DNA of 64,000 bases from Telmatactis stephensoni (Eukaryota > Cnidaria > Anthozoa > Actiniaria > Isophelliidae): assembly GCA_029948255.1 (NCBI GenBank), contig JALIZF010001843.1:620001-684000 (forward strand), in the 5' to 3' direction. Positions within the stretch are counted from its first letter, which is position 1; each line of letters begins with the position of its first letter. The translations under genes and the position numbers were made by a program. The notes under the pieces were generated by a model. That model had not been told where the DNA came from. It made no database searches and saw only the letters and a list, made by a program, of their open reading frames with translations. Below are positions 1 to 30,729 of the stretch, in pieces.

Positions 1-129
1 GTTATATGAATGATACCATTAAACTCTCTACAAACTGCTGACACCTCTACATAAATTACTTCGGGAATCTTATCTCTTTATAAAACATGCATTTCTAGTC
101 GCGCACGTTCTAGTGAGAGTTCGCTGTAG

Positions 130-487
130 AATCAATGAAGTTGAAATTGAACATCTGCTGCGGCTACACCTTTGCAACGAGCATCTCAGTCTGTACGATC
201 GCCATTTCGTCTAGCTTTTCCTAAAGTGGTCGTTGTAAAGATACAGGTTCAAATGTTCAGATATATAATGAAGTTGAACATCTGTGGCGGTCACAGACGT
301 TTATGCAACAACAACCTCTGTACGATCGCAATTTCATCTAACTCTCTCCTAAAGTGGTCATTGTAAAGATGTTCAGATGTACAAAAAAATTGAACATCTG
401 TTACGGCCACATCTTTGCAACGACAAACGTTTGTACGATCCGCATTTCGTTTAGCTTTCTACAAAGTGGTCTACGTAGAGATGTTAA
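130..487. repeat. Three tandem copies of a ~120-bp unit downstream of the receptor kinase stop
   Basis: Three imperfect copies share the order 'gaacatctg', a 'ttgcaacga'-like block, 'tgtacgatc', 'catttcgt' and 'aaagtggtc'. The 'gaacatctg' word occurs at about 149, 276 and 392, so the spacing is about 127 and 116 bp. The array lies just beyond the receptor stop codon at 502, so it may be in the 3' UTR. I see no coding potential in 1-500. Confidence 0.75.
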
Positions 488-501
488 ACTATAAAGGTTG
501 T

Positions 502-17997
<17,496 letters not shown>

Positions 17998-18059
17998 CAA
18001 CCAAACAAGTTCGTTCCGCAAGGCCGAAGCTGTTCAACAACACGATAAATACTTCTTTC

Positions 18060-20417
18060 TCTCTCAAATCAATCAAGCTATTTATCCCCCAATTTTTGTC
18101 ATCTAAGGTATCTTTAGCGTTACTCAGTTGGAGGAAATGAATGAGCGTCGTTAGTTCGCCTGTGTTTGGACATTTGATAGAACACGATACTTATTTATGC
18201 TGAAGGTCATGAGGTCTGAGGTGGGGACGGAAGTGACGTAATTGAGCGGAGAGACAAATATGGATAAGAGGCTACGACAGTGCGAGCGTAATCTTCAGAG
18301 AAACCTTGAATTTTGTTACCATTAAACTCCCTCATGACGAACGCACAAGTTTTCAATAATACGAGATAACGCTAATGAGTATTCTTTAACTGTCACATTT
18401 GATGCGAAGCTTTCATTTCAAGTAAATAAATTTAGTTGAAAGTTGTCATAAGGGGGTGTCAAGAGAGCTGCTGGGAGCACATTGTGCAAGACTAGTGAGC
18501 TTTTGCCTTTGATTCGTTCATGAAAAGACTCTTTTCTCATTTAATAATATACAAGTTAAAATTGCATACATTCATAATACGATTTCTCCAAGGTCACTAA
18601 CGATAGCCAAAACGTGGCTCTTATCTCTCTCTGGATTTTCTTCCTTTTGTTTTTGGTTTTTTTAAAGGGTTTTTTGAACGATAGCAAGTTGACTATCTAA
18701 CATCGTGAACAAGATTAAGCTGTGTCATTTATCGCGTTGCAGGAACTTAAATTGTTCTGACTTTTGCTCGAAGCAGCTTAAGGCTTTCTCTTCCTTTATT
18801 ATACTTTAGTTTCCGTCATTTCGATTCTCCCTCTCCCTCATTCTCTATTGCTGGAAAGCTTACTACAAAAGGTGGATTTCCTAATAAGAAAACAGTGATG
18901 AAGCCGCACATGACACGGAACAAATAAAGTTTAATGACATCCCTTCAGTTTATTGACAATCTCCTTCCCTATTTAATAACAGTGATGTGCTTCAGCAGGA
19001 ACATTGCCCAAACTTGTTCATCAACTTCACACTCCCAACCGTTCGACAAGTTTAGATCTTTCTTCTTTTATTTGATTCACTGTTTGACGTAAAAGTGGCG
19101 AGGTTTACTAGTAAACATTTTCTCCACCTCTCAATCAACTTGCGTAGAGCAGATGCAAGTTGGCGGCGAGATAGAAACTGCATTTTCGTGCGCACGAATC
19201 CTAACTGCCTATCTTCATCAATAACTCGGCTATTGTGTTTAATCCCAAGCACCAGTGGCTAACGCGCTAAACAATATGAGCACCAGTGGACAACAAAAGT
19301 ATAAATAAATAAATAATGAATTATTGAAATCATGAAAAACTGCATGCAGTGGCGGAAACATCTGCCAACTTTCTCTGAGAATCAACTAGACATTTTGAGC
19401 ACTGAAAACGCGAGAAAAAAATGACGATTAAACTGAATGAAGAGATTATGAGTATCAAACATTTAATGACGATGTATATGAATGTGGTTCTAAATGTAGC
19501 TCGAGGAAAACAGTATATCCGCTTCGCTATTCGGAACTATTCCGCTTTGTGAACTGATCCTGAGCAGGGAAAAATTGCGCCGCGGGGCTTAACCGGCAAA
19601 GAAATGGAAATCAACCGCTATGAAACCGTTATCGTCCTCGTCATCATAATTATCTTGCATCAAACATGGCAATATCACCTTCCATCACGACCGAATTCAC
19701 GCATATTGCAGGCTTTGCTCTTATCATATGGCATCGTAAACGGCTTTAAAGACGGCGATATATTTACTGGTAATCCTCGTGCCACCTTCACCACTTATCA
19801 GAATTATCACCATCCGATAGCAATTGTTATTATTTTTCAAACATTTTCTACATTTATGGTTATCTGTTCAGTTCGGCGATAAGTCCTTGGGGTGATTGAG
19901 CGTTCTACTCTAATTAAAAGGACTGAGTGGAAAAATAATAACTGAGATGAAATTAAATTAATGAACTCATGCTGTGAATGACGTAAAGTTTATATGGATT
20001 TTTAAAAAAGGACCGAATTATTTTGCAACGACTTGCTAAAAGCTATCAATCAAACATAGGCTAAAGTGTTTTTTATGAACCTATTGGGGAACATTACTGT
20101 AGTAATTAAGATTGTATTTATTCATTTGGGAAAGCAGAGGAAAAGGAAAGAAAAAGAGCATAATTTGTTGCTATGTGAACAATTACAGCAGGTTTAAGCA
20201 GGATTATGACGCAGTAAGTCATACTGGTTGCGTAATGAATTAATTCCACGCTCGCTGTGTACAAAATAGATCATGCAGTAATGTAAGGGCAGAAAAGAGC
20301 CAAGCGAAACAGCAGAGCTGTCTAGAAGATTCTACAAAAGATATAAAACAAAGCAGAACAGAGCAGAAAGTTGTCAAAAGTGTAGTGATATGATTGACGT
20401 GTTTAGAGCTGTCGTGC

Positions 20418-20418
<1 letters not shown>
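18060..20418. other. Upstream flank of the receptor kinase; no gene seen
   Basis: This stretch should contain the receptor's 5' UTR and promoter, but I could not recognise a core promoter. The plus-strand ORF at 19604-19882 has no known domain and no supporting splice context. Confidence 0.5.
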
Positions 20419-20485
<67 letters not shown>

Positions 20486-20486
20486 T
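20419..20486. repeat. (AAT)n microsatellite
   Basis: More than 20 uninterrupted 'aat' units, followed by 'tatttataaagcgcttt' and an inverted 'aaagcgctttaa'. The same kind of tail occurs at other AAT arrays in the window, suggesting the 3' end of a dispersed element. Confidence 0.9.
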
Positions 20487-21110
20487 CAAAATATCTATTA
20501 TTTATAAAGCGCTTTTTCCATAGATGTCCAAAAGCGCTTTAATACATGATTAAAATCCCCAAAAGAAAACCTAAAACAAATATCTTAATATCTTAATAGC
20601 TAAGTAACTAATAAGATAATTCTTTAAGTTGCATATCAATCAAAAGCAAATTAAATATACTGCAATTTTATCTATTTGATACTACAATTCGAAGGAAATT
20701 GAAGTAAAAGCTAGTCCTATATACTGTAATTCTGTGTGCTTTAAATCAGTATTTAAAAAGGGGGGAACAATCAGAATTGTGCGTTCTGCCTACGTCACTG
20801 ATGGAGATTTAGTAATGTTGATTTTTGCGATTTGATGACATTGTCGAGGTCCAGGTTTTCAAAATCACGCACACAGAGATTAAAACAAATGCCTGACTGA
20901 TCTAAATGAAATAACGTTGGAATTACTGATGTTTCAAACGTTTCAAACGCCTATAATCAGTATTATACTTAGTATTTAACCTTATTAAATAGAGACAAAA
21001 CTAGCCATTGTTCGGGTTTTGGAAAACTGTCAGCAGCTAATAGCTACAATTAGATGCAATTTAGCTTGATGCGCTCATAGTGGACAAAACTGGCTGTTCT
21101 GAAAGATTGT

Positions 21111-21131
21111 CCCCCCCCCCCCCCCCCCCCC
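21111..21131. repeat. Poly(C) tract
   Basis: About 21 consecutive C followed by 'tcctcctcc', in gene-free DNA. Confidence 0.85.
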
Positions 21132-22379
21132 TCCTCCTCCCCCAATTCAATGTTTGGAGATGTTTCAACTATCAAGACGTCCTTGTCCGAACAACCGGTT
21201 GAATGGGAGAGAGAGGGCTAAATAAGGAAGTCACAGAATTAAAGTTAATACTTCCTGTCCATCGACAAACCAAAATATAAAATAAACACGGTCTTAGTTT
21301 CCTAACTCACTGGAGAAGAGCAGAACCAGGAGAATCCATGCGCACCTTTATGAAAACATTCCGCGGCAGTCAAATGAAATGTTACCCGCTTTTAGGCAAT
21401 TTTTAGATCTCTTTCCGTTCTCCCACGGTTATTTCGAACGTCGGGTCTTGCTGGTAGCCGATGCGAGCAGTTAAAAACTGCTTCCCCCAAACGGTTCAAA
21501 AGTGGATCGCGGCCAAAAATTAAAAAGTTCTAAAAATGGTCAAAAAAGCGGAGCAAGATATCAGGTGTGTCTTAGTCATCTTAGTCATCTGGTCATGCTC
21601 TCCTAGTTGTGATGTAAACAGCGGCTGCGCCCTTTATTCCTAGTTCCTCATACCATTCACTTTTATTTTTAAAATTGATTTGCATTCTGACAGCTTTCTG
21701 AAACCACACTCTATTTCTAGTTCCTCATAGAATTCACTGTATTTCAAATTCCTCATTTCATGAACTTTTATCGTGTAATTCCCAGAGTTCATAGGACAGA
21801 AGAATAATTAAAATAGCAGGAAAGAAAAGCACGTCACAAAATTAGTAAAACTGGGAAGTATGAATGAAGTAAGTTTTAAGAATTTTTAAAAATCCAAATT
21901 TTGTATGAAAACATTCGTTCGTTGGCAACAAACTTTAAGGTTTTCTTCCCGAAAATAATTCATATTCTCCCGAACCTTTGAATTTGTTTTCGTCAAACTC
22001 AAGTGTTTTGGTAATTTAACATACTCTTTCCAGCTATGGTAATTATGGTAATGATGAAGGCCGTTGGTTTCGTCGAAACGTCGTTCCAAAGTTTCATTAA
22101 TTCCAGTAAGTGACTTCATGATTTATCTGAATACTTCTCGACTGGATGACTAATTTACATGACAATTATTTTTATGTTTTACTAATTTAAAAATACCTGA
22201 TTAAAGCTCATTCAATATAATCCTATAGTTCCTCATATTTATAATTCACTAAATAATAATAGTCATTATCTTCTTAAGACTTTATTCCTTATTCTTCACT
22301 AACTATATACTAACTCCCTGAATATTTTCCTAGTTCCTCATCTATATACTAATTCACGATAAAAATAACTTATATTATA

Positions 22380-22450
22380 CCTGCGAGCAGAATCTTCTTT
22401 AACCTCCTCTTTCGCCCGGGAAGGAGGTTAAAGAAGATTCTGCTCGCAGG
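22380..22450. repeat. Perfect 29-bp inverted repeat (hairpin) with 13-base loop
   Basis: The left arm 22380-22408 begins 'cctgcgagcagaatcttc'. The right arm 22422-22450 is its exact reverse complement, and the loop is 'ctttcgcccggga'. It is an isolated foldback with no gene nearby. Confidence 0.88.
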
Positions 22451-23809
22451 GTACTTATATTGCTACTAGTATCGTTCACTAACAGGTTATTTTCTTAAAA
22501 CTTTTTGGTTTACATTACAGCTCTCTGAAAAGGCGTTGTCGATTAAAACAAACAATGGTGCTGCTTATCACTGAGAGACTTGAGATTGTATCGAATTATT
22601 AGTACAAACAACGCAAAACTGTGATTACTTCTTATGATCACAACAGTAAGTGCGATTTGATTAAGAGGGCCGAAGGAGTTAGTTCCTGCTAACGCCAACG
22701 CAGTCAGCCAATAGTTTGGTAAGTTGAGGAGTTATGCTCTGTTTGCCAGGCAATCACTTCCTGAGCTGTCCTAGTAGAATGAATCAAAATAGTTTTAGTC
22801 TGTTGTTTTAAGCTCTGGGAGCAGAGACTAGCCAGTTTTTTAACTCTTCAGCGGAGGAAGTAACCTTTGCAGCCCTAGCGCTTTCTCCACGTCTACAATT
22901 CTTGATGTCTATTCAACAAAAACCTACCATGCGGGCGAGGAAAAGCTTCCTTTAACCTTTCCTCAGAAGGAAGGAAAGGCTTCCTTCCTTTTGTCTCTCT
23001 AGGAGAAAGGCTTAAAGAACTCTCTGCTCGAAGAGTAACACGAACCTGATATTTGAGAATCGGTTTTAGTAACACAATCAATAGAATTATCTCAATGGCG
23101 CGACGGAGTCGTCAAGAATTTGGCGCCAAAATGATGTTCTGATACATCAATGCGCATGCTCAACCTAATAGAGTAATTTAGCAAACGCGACGCAACGCGA
23201 GAACAGGACGTGAAATGACGAATATATAACATTGGCGTGACTGCTGTGACGACGTCTCGACGACGTCTCGACGTCGCATTTAGAACGCCATTTCAATTGT
23301 TTGCGCGTCTTCCTCTTGTCGGCGAGCGACGTCAACAGTTATTTCCAACAAAATTCGTAAGTCCTCGCGGCGTCCCCTTTGACGTTGCGTCTTGTTTGTT
23401 AGGGATTAGAAAAATATTCTCTGCTCTCAAGGTAGTTGTTTTCCCTCAGAACTTACAGATAACAGTGTTTCACTGCATAGTTTAGATATGTTATTTAAAT
23501 GTTTATCCACTCCCAATAGGGCGCGTCCACTCGGAAAATGTCTCATAAAAATAGCTGGTAAGCAGATCGTAGTAAAGAATCCTAGACCTCCAAATTATAT
23601 TACAACAAAGAAACATAAGTTCAGAAGTTAAAGGTGTGCACGTGATGTTGATTACCAAGAAACAGCTTCCCAGTAAAGACTTTATTTTTAAAGCGGAGGG
23701 AAAGGGAACATAGATTGTTGGGTAATATAGAAACTAGTTAGTAGTAAGTGTAGTTCACGTGGAATTGCTGGAATTCAAGTATACTATTGAGAATCGCAAG
23801 ATAATGAAG

Positions 23810-23906
23810 CGGTACCCATGTTCATGCCTTGTTGGATGACCGACCTTCAGAAACTGATGAAAAATCTTTTGTTGAATTTCATCCAAGATGACTGACGTCA
23901 ATGTTA
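23810..23906. repeat. Short inverted-repeat element, member of a dispersed family
   Basis: Contains 'ttgttggatga' and 'ttcatccaagatg' in inverted arrangement around 'aatcttttgttgaa'. A second member with the same core is at 38290-38370. Confidence 0.55.
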
Positions 23907-26900
23907 TTTGGCTTTCGTCAGGAGCCTTGTTTTCGTCAGAGGGAAGTGTCTTAAGTACAGCCAGTGCAGTTTTTACCAGTCATTGTTAAGTCCTAACTAT
24001 ATATAGTTCGAAATTCTCTTTCATTTGTGCTAAAATTCAGTTAAAATTTCTTTAGACTTAATTTTTGTACGTTTTTATTCTTATTTTTCAATTTTTATAT
24101 ATTTATATATTATATACGGTGAAATGTTCTGCCATATGTGATTAGTTTTCATCAAGTTCTTCAAGTTCCAAGATCTCTACAAGATTACCCATGAATAATG
24201 GGCATAAGGAAGTGTGTTGGCTGACCTTATGTCTGAGAGACTCAAATAAGAACAGTTTAAAAGAAGAAGCAAAACAGGACGTCTTATTGATATCCTAAAA
24301 TGAACTAGCTGGAAAAGAAGACTTGCCCCGGCTTGCTAATATTTGAGAGGCAGGGAATAACCGGGGGGTGATCCCCGATGGTAAATGTCTGTCTAACTCT
24401 CACAGGGGCTCGAATAATGCACCAGTATTTTTTCACAGAAAATCATTGTCTTGGAATACTGTTCACTGCGAAAATTCCAACTCTCCTTCCGTCGCGCGAT
24501 TTCAAATTCGTACTAAAAACAACCGCTATACGGATAGAAATCCAAGGCTATTTGCACTAAAAGGTTAAGAGTTCTAGCGTTCAGAGACATTTGTTTTAGC
24601 GTCGGTATAAAAAGAGATGATTGACTGGTACCAAATTAAGAACAAATTCCACAGCTGGCTTGTTATCGGATCTCCGATCGAAAAACAAGTATTTAACCCA
24701 CGTCAACGCCCTTTTGATGGTATATGATATACCTCAGATCTACCATTCCACTATGGGATGGGTGTACGTTGCCCCGAGTCTAATCCTCGTAGACCCAGAA
24801 GTCCCAATATTGAAATACGATGAGCACTGTCTTTACCTAACTATATATAATGTCAAGCGTTGTCTTTTGTCCGTCGTTTAGAAAGATGAAACCAGCGCAT
24901 AAAGCGATTCTATGACTTTTCTACTGATTGTGGTATTTGACGCGAAGAAGAGCACGATTTTCAGATAAATCTGTCTATAATGTCGGGTATTTTAGTCTAG
25001 TGACCACGTTCTTGAAGCAAAAATTCAGTTCAAGTTTTTCTATTATCGCAGCCTTCGAAAGAAACGTGTGTGAAAACATGTCAAAACGATATGCGTCGCA
25101 TTCTACCAACTCCCACACGAATTATCGAGTTGTGAGTGTACCCACAAATCGTAAGTTGACCCTGTCGGGTCGCCGGTCCCGTCGTCCATGTCGGATGAGG
25201 TTTTCTTGATTCTTCTGTGGTTTCACGTTATTTGCGGCTAATCGTCTTCTGTCTAGAGTCTTTGAACCACGTCTGCGATGCTGAATAGAATGGTTTTACT
25301 TTTACTGATATGTAACAAGAACGACGTCATTGTGAAACTAATTAAAATGGAACACATTGTGAAAACAATACAAATAGATTGTATTGCTCTTAGTTGGGCT
25401 TCCTGTGGTCCGCCATAGCTGCCGCCGTCTGCTTCTATCACATTATTATAAACTTTTTTGATACAGAAAACCTAATAAAAAGACACCTTCACAGTCGATA
25501 GAAAATACAATAATCTTTAACGATATGGTTTTTAATGCTTGGCTTTTCAGTAACTTTTTTGACTTTTGTTTTTTGTTTTTTGTTGTTTTTTTTTGTTGTT
25601 GTTTTTTTCTTCTTCTTCAAGGCCGATGCGAAGAGATTGTCGGTACACCTCTTTGATGCAAATACGCATGCGCAGATGTTTGACCGCAAAATGCGCTACT
25701 GCCAATCTTTTTATACGCTTTTCGTATAAAAATGTCGTAACTCCCCCGAACTTCGAATGCAATATAAGACTTAGTCAGTAACAAAATTTATGGAAACGAA
25801 AGAATGATAGTGAACAGCAGGATAGCGGAAAAACAGCTGAGCGGCTGTTTTCATAATTTTTTCATAAACTGATAATGAAGCACGAAAAACAGTAACTGGT
25901 ACGCTTCTACTACTGGCTTAGGTAAAAACTTTTTACAAAACCTTGTGACGTTACAGTAAAGCTCCGTGGGGATATTTATCAAAACAATGATTTTTCTGCT
26001 GATCAAAATGTCACCTCTCCCAAAGTACAGGGGATTTTTACCTCGGAGACGCATGTACCAAATTTTGATATCATTTGATATTTTGTTCTTTGTGTCTAAA
26101 ACGGCTTGTATGCAAAATATTGAGCTTTAAAACCGTATGGTGTCCTTATAAATGGATCAGGCTGTTAAACGTTTTTCCGCCCTGCCGGACAGCAGTTAAT
26201 TCCCATTGATCTGGCCGCCACTGGTCTGACCACAGATCACCCAGCTGCAAACCACAGTCAATCTGGGAATCCTGTGGTAATATAAAAAGTGGCTTGGTGT
26301 CAGAGGAGACAATGCAAGTACACCTTTGCAGAACGTTAACAATTTGAATGAACAGGATGAGTGAATGAAAGAATGAATAGATGAATGAATGAAAGAAAGA
26401 AATAAAGGAAAGAAAGAAAGATCAATAAGTGGAAAATATATAAATAGTAGATGATTTGGTCCAATTTGGCACTTGTTTGGAAACCATCTGCTGGACCAGG
26501 CATGCAAACGCACAATGTTGGTCCAAAAGTGTGCTCACCTGGACAGCTGTTGGACCAACATGACTGGTCCAGTAGCTGTGTTCATTTGAGCTGTTTTATC
26601 ATCATCTACCATCAATTGATGATTCGCATGATAATTTTAGATGGACAAGAAAATATCAGGGAAATTAAAGATAAATAAACTTAAATAAAAATTCAGCAAA
26701 CGCTTTTCCTCGCAGTTGAATTTTATAGTTTGCTGTTTTATCATTTGTGATAGATTATATTAAATATAAACACTCGCTTTCTGAACTAAACAGGAAGGGT
26801 TAATGTCGTTCATCAGTTTATTTGATTTTGATAACCACAAAAGCCAGCTTGTTTGCCTCCCTCGATGTTATCGATTGAATATTGGTTTTCTGCCAAAAAC

Positions 26901-28062
26901 AAGGCTGGAAGCTGTCTCGATACCCGATATAAGCCACGGTTGCTACTAGTACACTGGGAAAAACTGCTCTTGATTGACTTTCTCCTGAATTAAAAAGATA
27001 GAAGAAAAGATATACCAATAATCTTGTTATTTTTTCAAATCTTTATTGAATTCTACACAAGGAAATTATTTATTTTCATCAAGAATTGTACAAAGCGTGT
27101 TCCTGTGTAAGTTTCATAAGGACAACGGCAAAAGCTCGAAACATTTTGCACAATTTTGCTGTTAACGTAATCGACATCTTTTAACAGCACATCTTTCAAA
27201 ACTATTTCATAAATTTTCTCGCTATTTTCATAGTTAGAAAAATATGTTAAAATCGTTTTTTTTTTTTTTTTTTTGAAAACGAAAAAGAATATTCAGTTTT
27301 TTGTTTTTGTTTTCGATATTTGCAAAAAAATTTTATGGCAATAAGAGAACTGATTTTGAGTAAAAATTCAGCTGAATTTGGCGCCAAGAGCAAAAACAAA
27401 CGCGTCTGTTCTCCTGCCTTTTTTGTCAAGCCCATTTTAGTATTTTGATCAAGGAAAATTTTGCACGTGAGGAATGTCATGAGGTTTAAAATAGTCATAA
27501 CACAATTGTATTATCTTCACCTGTTTTCTTTTTACTGAGGAAGCAGTCAATCCGGAAGAGTTTTGTCCAGTTTACTATGTTCTATATGAATCTGTCTAGG
27601 TAATGTCTACAGAACAGGAATATTTGAAATACTGACTAAAGGAGACAAAAGGAGATTAATTTACGATAAGAAGAAAGTTCGAATTAGAGAACAGATCAAA
27701 ATCACTGATAAGCCTGACCTCTTCAAAATCAATACTAAGTCGTATCTCGAACTAGTAGACTCTTGAAACAACATCCTGTTCATTTTGCATTAATTGCCGA
27801 GTTTTGTAGAAATCGATAGACATGCAGCCTTTGACATGTCGGAGAAAGTAAGTTAACTTCGTCTTAGCGGAGGAGTAAATCGTCTGTTTTTTATTGTTCA
27901 CGCCCTTTAGCTGATGAGATATTTGCAACGACGATTTTTCGCGCAACGCCGATACAACTTGGGTTAAATCGTCGTCATTTTAGCGTCATTTTGCAACGTG
28001 TTGCCGAATCGTTCCGTATGCCTTGTTAATTACACGGCATCAACTTAGCGTTGCGCGAAAAA

Positions 28063-28190
28063 TCGTCGTAGCAAATCGTCCCGTTGCAAATCGTCTCGTT
28101 GCAAATCGTCTCGTTTCAAATCGTCTCGTTGCAAATCGTCTCGTTGCAAATCGTCTCGTTTCAAATCGTCTCGTTGCAAATCGTCTCGTT
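28063..28190. repeat. 15-bp minisatellite, about eight copies
   Basis: Unit 'gttgcaaatcgtctc' with a recurring variant 'gtttcaaatcgtctc'. The first copies are less regular and grade into an upstream 'gttgcgcgaaaaatcgtcg' segment, which is itself an inverted copy of 27928-27950. Units abut without spacers, so this is not a CRISPR. Confidence 0.9.
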
Positions 28191-28394
28191 TGGGAGTCTT
28201 AGGAACCGGGGTGATAGAAATAATATGAAACAGAGAAAAGATTTGAATGATTTGAATGTCGTGATTTCATCCTAATACCTTCAGTTTCAGTTTAATATGC
28301 CTAATAGTATAAAGCTATTCCAGGCATGGATCCAGGACCTGCAATGTAATAAGTTGGAAAGTTACCAGGGAACTGTTTTTTGTTTCATTGATTC

Positions 28395-28520
28395 AGTAAT
28401 AATAATAACAATAATAATATAACTTTATTTAAACACGATCAGTATTTAAAGCCAGAGGCTTGTGGGGTCGTGTAACAACAATTAATAACATAAATAATAT
28501 CAATGCATAATAATATGGAT
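28395..28520. repeat. Dispersed-repeat tail with AAT-rich start
   Basis: 'aataataataacaataataata' is followed by 'actttatttaaacacgatca' and 'gtggggtcgtgtaacaacaa'. The inverted 'acacgat'/'tcgtgt' words suggest a short structured element. No coding potential. Confidence 0.45.
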
Positions 28521-29043
28521 TGCTATAACTTAGTTTATCTAAAAATATAAAACATAAAAATTATAAAACTACTTTATATAATAAAATACTATTATATTCA
28601 GTGATTGATTGTGGGGCGAACGCTTGCGTGCTATATATAATCACCTCTAGTATATGATGATCTTCTCTACCTATCTATTCTTTTCTCATTGGTGACTTTA
28701 CGTGTGCGCGTGTTAAATGAAAGTGTGTGCGCAAAGTGATATTTATAAGCTAGTGTGCACAGTGCATGTGCACTAGCGTTTTAGGGGTTTAGGGTGTAGG
28801 TCATTGTAAGGAATTTTGAAAGTAAGGCCCGGGCTAAACGCCGTACCTCAGATGATCCGTACTAAATTGGAGCAGTTATAGGACAGATTTGACAAGACAG
28901 GAAAAATTTAATTAAAACGAAATGATTACAAGATATTATCGTAAGCTGAAAATGTTTGGTGCATGGACATTTTGTCAACCCAGTTTTTAACTATCAAATA
29001 GACCATACGATCCGCCAAGATATTTACAGGGTCCCCATAACAA

Positions 29044-29220
29044 ATTGAAGATGATTTTGAGTTGTCTGTCCCCTTATTGACACACTCTTGACGCCATAAA
29101 ATGCTCAAAACTTTGTAGTGAAATCACTCGCTGCGCCCGTGATTCCACTTGAGTTTTGAACATTTTATGACGTCGAGTGTGTCAATAAGAGGACAGACAA
29201 CTCAAAACCATCTTCAATTC
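29044..29220. mobile_element. Foldback (MITE-like) element with ~68-bp arms
   Basis: The left arm about 29044-29113 ('gagttgtctgtccccttatt' etc.) and right arm about 29152-29220 ('aataagaggacagacaactc') are near-perfect inverted copies around a ~40-bp loop. A partial further copy of the outer motif ('gtcctcttagtgacacactc') lies at 29319-29340. Confidence 0.75.
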
Positions 29221-29690
29221 GTTTTTTACAACAATGATTTGAGATAAAAGTTAAAAAATCCTTATCAAACGGGGCAACAGCACGAGCGCGCGCGCCGAAA
29301 CACGTCAGCAGTGTATCTGTCCTCTTAGTGACACACTCTAATCAACCAATCAGATTGCGAGATTAGTATCAAGTGTTGTAAAAAAGAAAATAGAAAACTT
29401 GTATTATGTCTCTAAAACAATTGTATCATCAAAATGATTCTTCTAGTTTCTGGTGAAGATCACCAAACAAAAATCAACGGCCTGAATTTTTCAAGATTTC
29501 TTCAAACATTTTCCACTTGAATGCCTTGCGCTTCATCAAAAATTGCGGATTTTAAAACCTCTTTTAAGTGCTGGTTTTAAACTTTAGAAACAAACATTTG
29601 CACACCAGTTTAACATTCCTGTTTTATCTTGATTTTATTTCTACAATGTTTATTATTGTCATGAACAAAGTTTTCTTTAATAAACCTCTA

Positions 29691-29845
29691 CAGTGAACTC
29701 CCTCTAAGGCGGACATGACACTTAGCTTAGTCCCGGCGGAATATCCCCATATTTTCTGTATCAAAACCCCCTCTAAGACGGACACTTCTCTAAAGCGGAC
29801 ACTAAGAGCTGGACCCGAAGGTCTCCGCTTTAGAGGGGTTCACTG
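29691..29845. mobile_element. Pogo/Tigger-like MITE with TA target-site duplication
   Basis: The ends are 'cagtgaactccctctaa' and 'ttagaggggttcactg', inverted, flanked by TA on both sides (29689-29690, 29846-29847). CAGTG-type termini and a TA duplication are typical of pogo/Tigger members of Tc1/mariner. At 155 bp it is non-autonomous. Internal 'aaggcggac', 'aagacggac' and 'aaagcggac' words repeat. Confidence 0.8.
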
Positions 29846-29987
29846 TACGTTTAATAACAGTTTATAAAATATTTGAGATATAACGCGCGCGCTGATTGGC
29901 TGGCTTCGATGTTTATATCAGAGGACAGAGACATGGCTCGCTCAAAAAACGTCGAAAATATTTTATAAAAGCAATATAAAACGGTCG

Positions 29988-30142
29988 CTTATGTCTCTGT
30001 ACTGTGATATAAACGCTCTGGAAGATGAAGAGCACTCGAAAAGCAAGAGAAACACTCGGCTACGCCTCGCGTTCCTAAGCTTGCTTTTCTCTTGCTCTAC
30101 ATCTTCCATCGTGTTTATAGTCTATCACAGTACAGAGACATG
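29988..30142. mobile_element. Foldback element with ~60-bp arms
   Basis: 'atgtctctgtactgtgatat' on the left is mirrored by 'tatcacagtacagagacat' on the right. The arms also share 'ctcttgct/agcaagag' and 'acatcttcc/ggaagatg'-type words. The ORF across it is not a gene. Confidence 0.7.
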
Positions 30143-30729
30143 CACGCGCGTTTTATATTCCTTAAATAAACTACTTCCAATAGATGATAGAACACTTCTA
30201 TTATACAGTAATCAGATTTGGAAACGCATCTTTTGTTCTCTCCATTTTAGAGAAACAACAAAAGAAAAACGCCGCCGTTTTATGACAAAAGGCAAACCGT
30301 AGAAAAACTTTCTCGTTTCCAAATTAATCCTGACTAGTTTGCTGTACGAAGTCTTTTTAATATAATAGACTCTGAATGGGGTAATACTTTGACGCTTCAC
30401 ACGAATAATTACCAATCAAACATTTTTTGTCGGTATTTCCGTTACCTCGGAGTTTTTCATTTATTTCCTGTCAGGTCAGCCGTGTTGTATTTACATTGAG
30501 TACGTTTGTATGAAAGGTTCATTATCGCCAAAAACGCTATGTTTTTATCACATCTTTTTTCTTCTTTTTTACTTGAATTTCATTCAATAATTTACTTCTA
30601 TCGGATAGTATCAAACTTTTGTCACCTATTTTGCTAGCATGCTGAAGCAGATTAAAAGCTTAAGACCTAAATACATTTTATAGAATCGTTGCTCTTTTAT
30701 TACATTTTAGAAGGTAGAACCAATGAGTG

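Noticed and set aside
19604..19882. Plus-strand ORF of 92 codons
   Set aside because: Has an ATG and a hydrophobic start, but no recognisable motif, no splice context and no similarity I can name.
28063..28190. CRISPR-like array
   Set aside because: The 15-bp units abut with no spacers, and the DNA is eukaryotic; it is a minisatellite.
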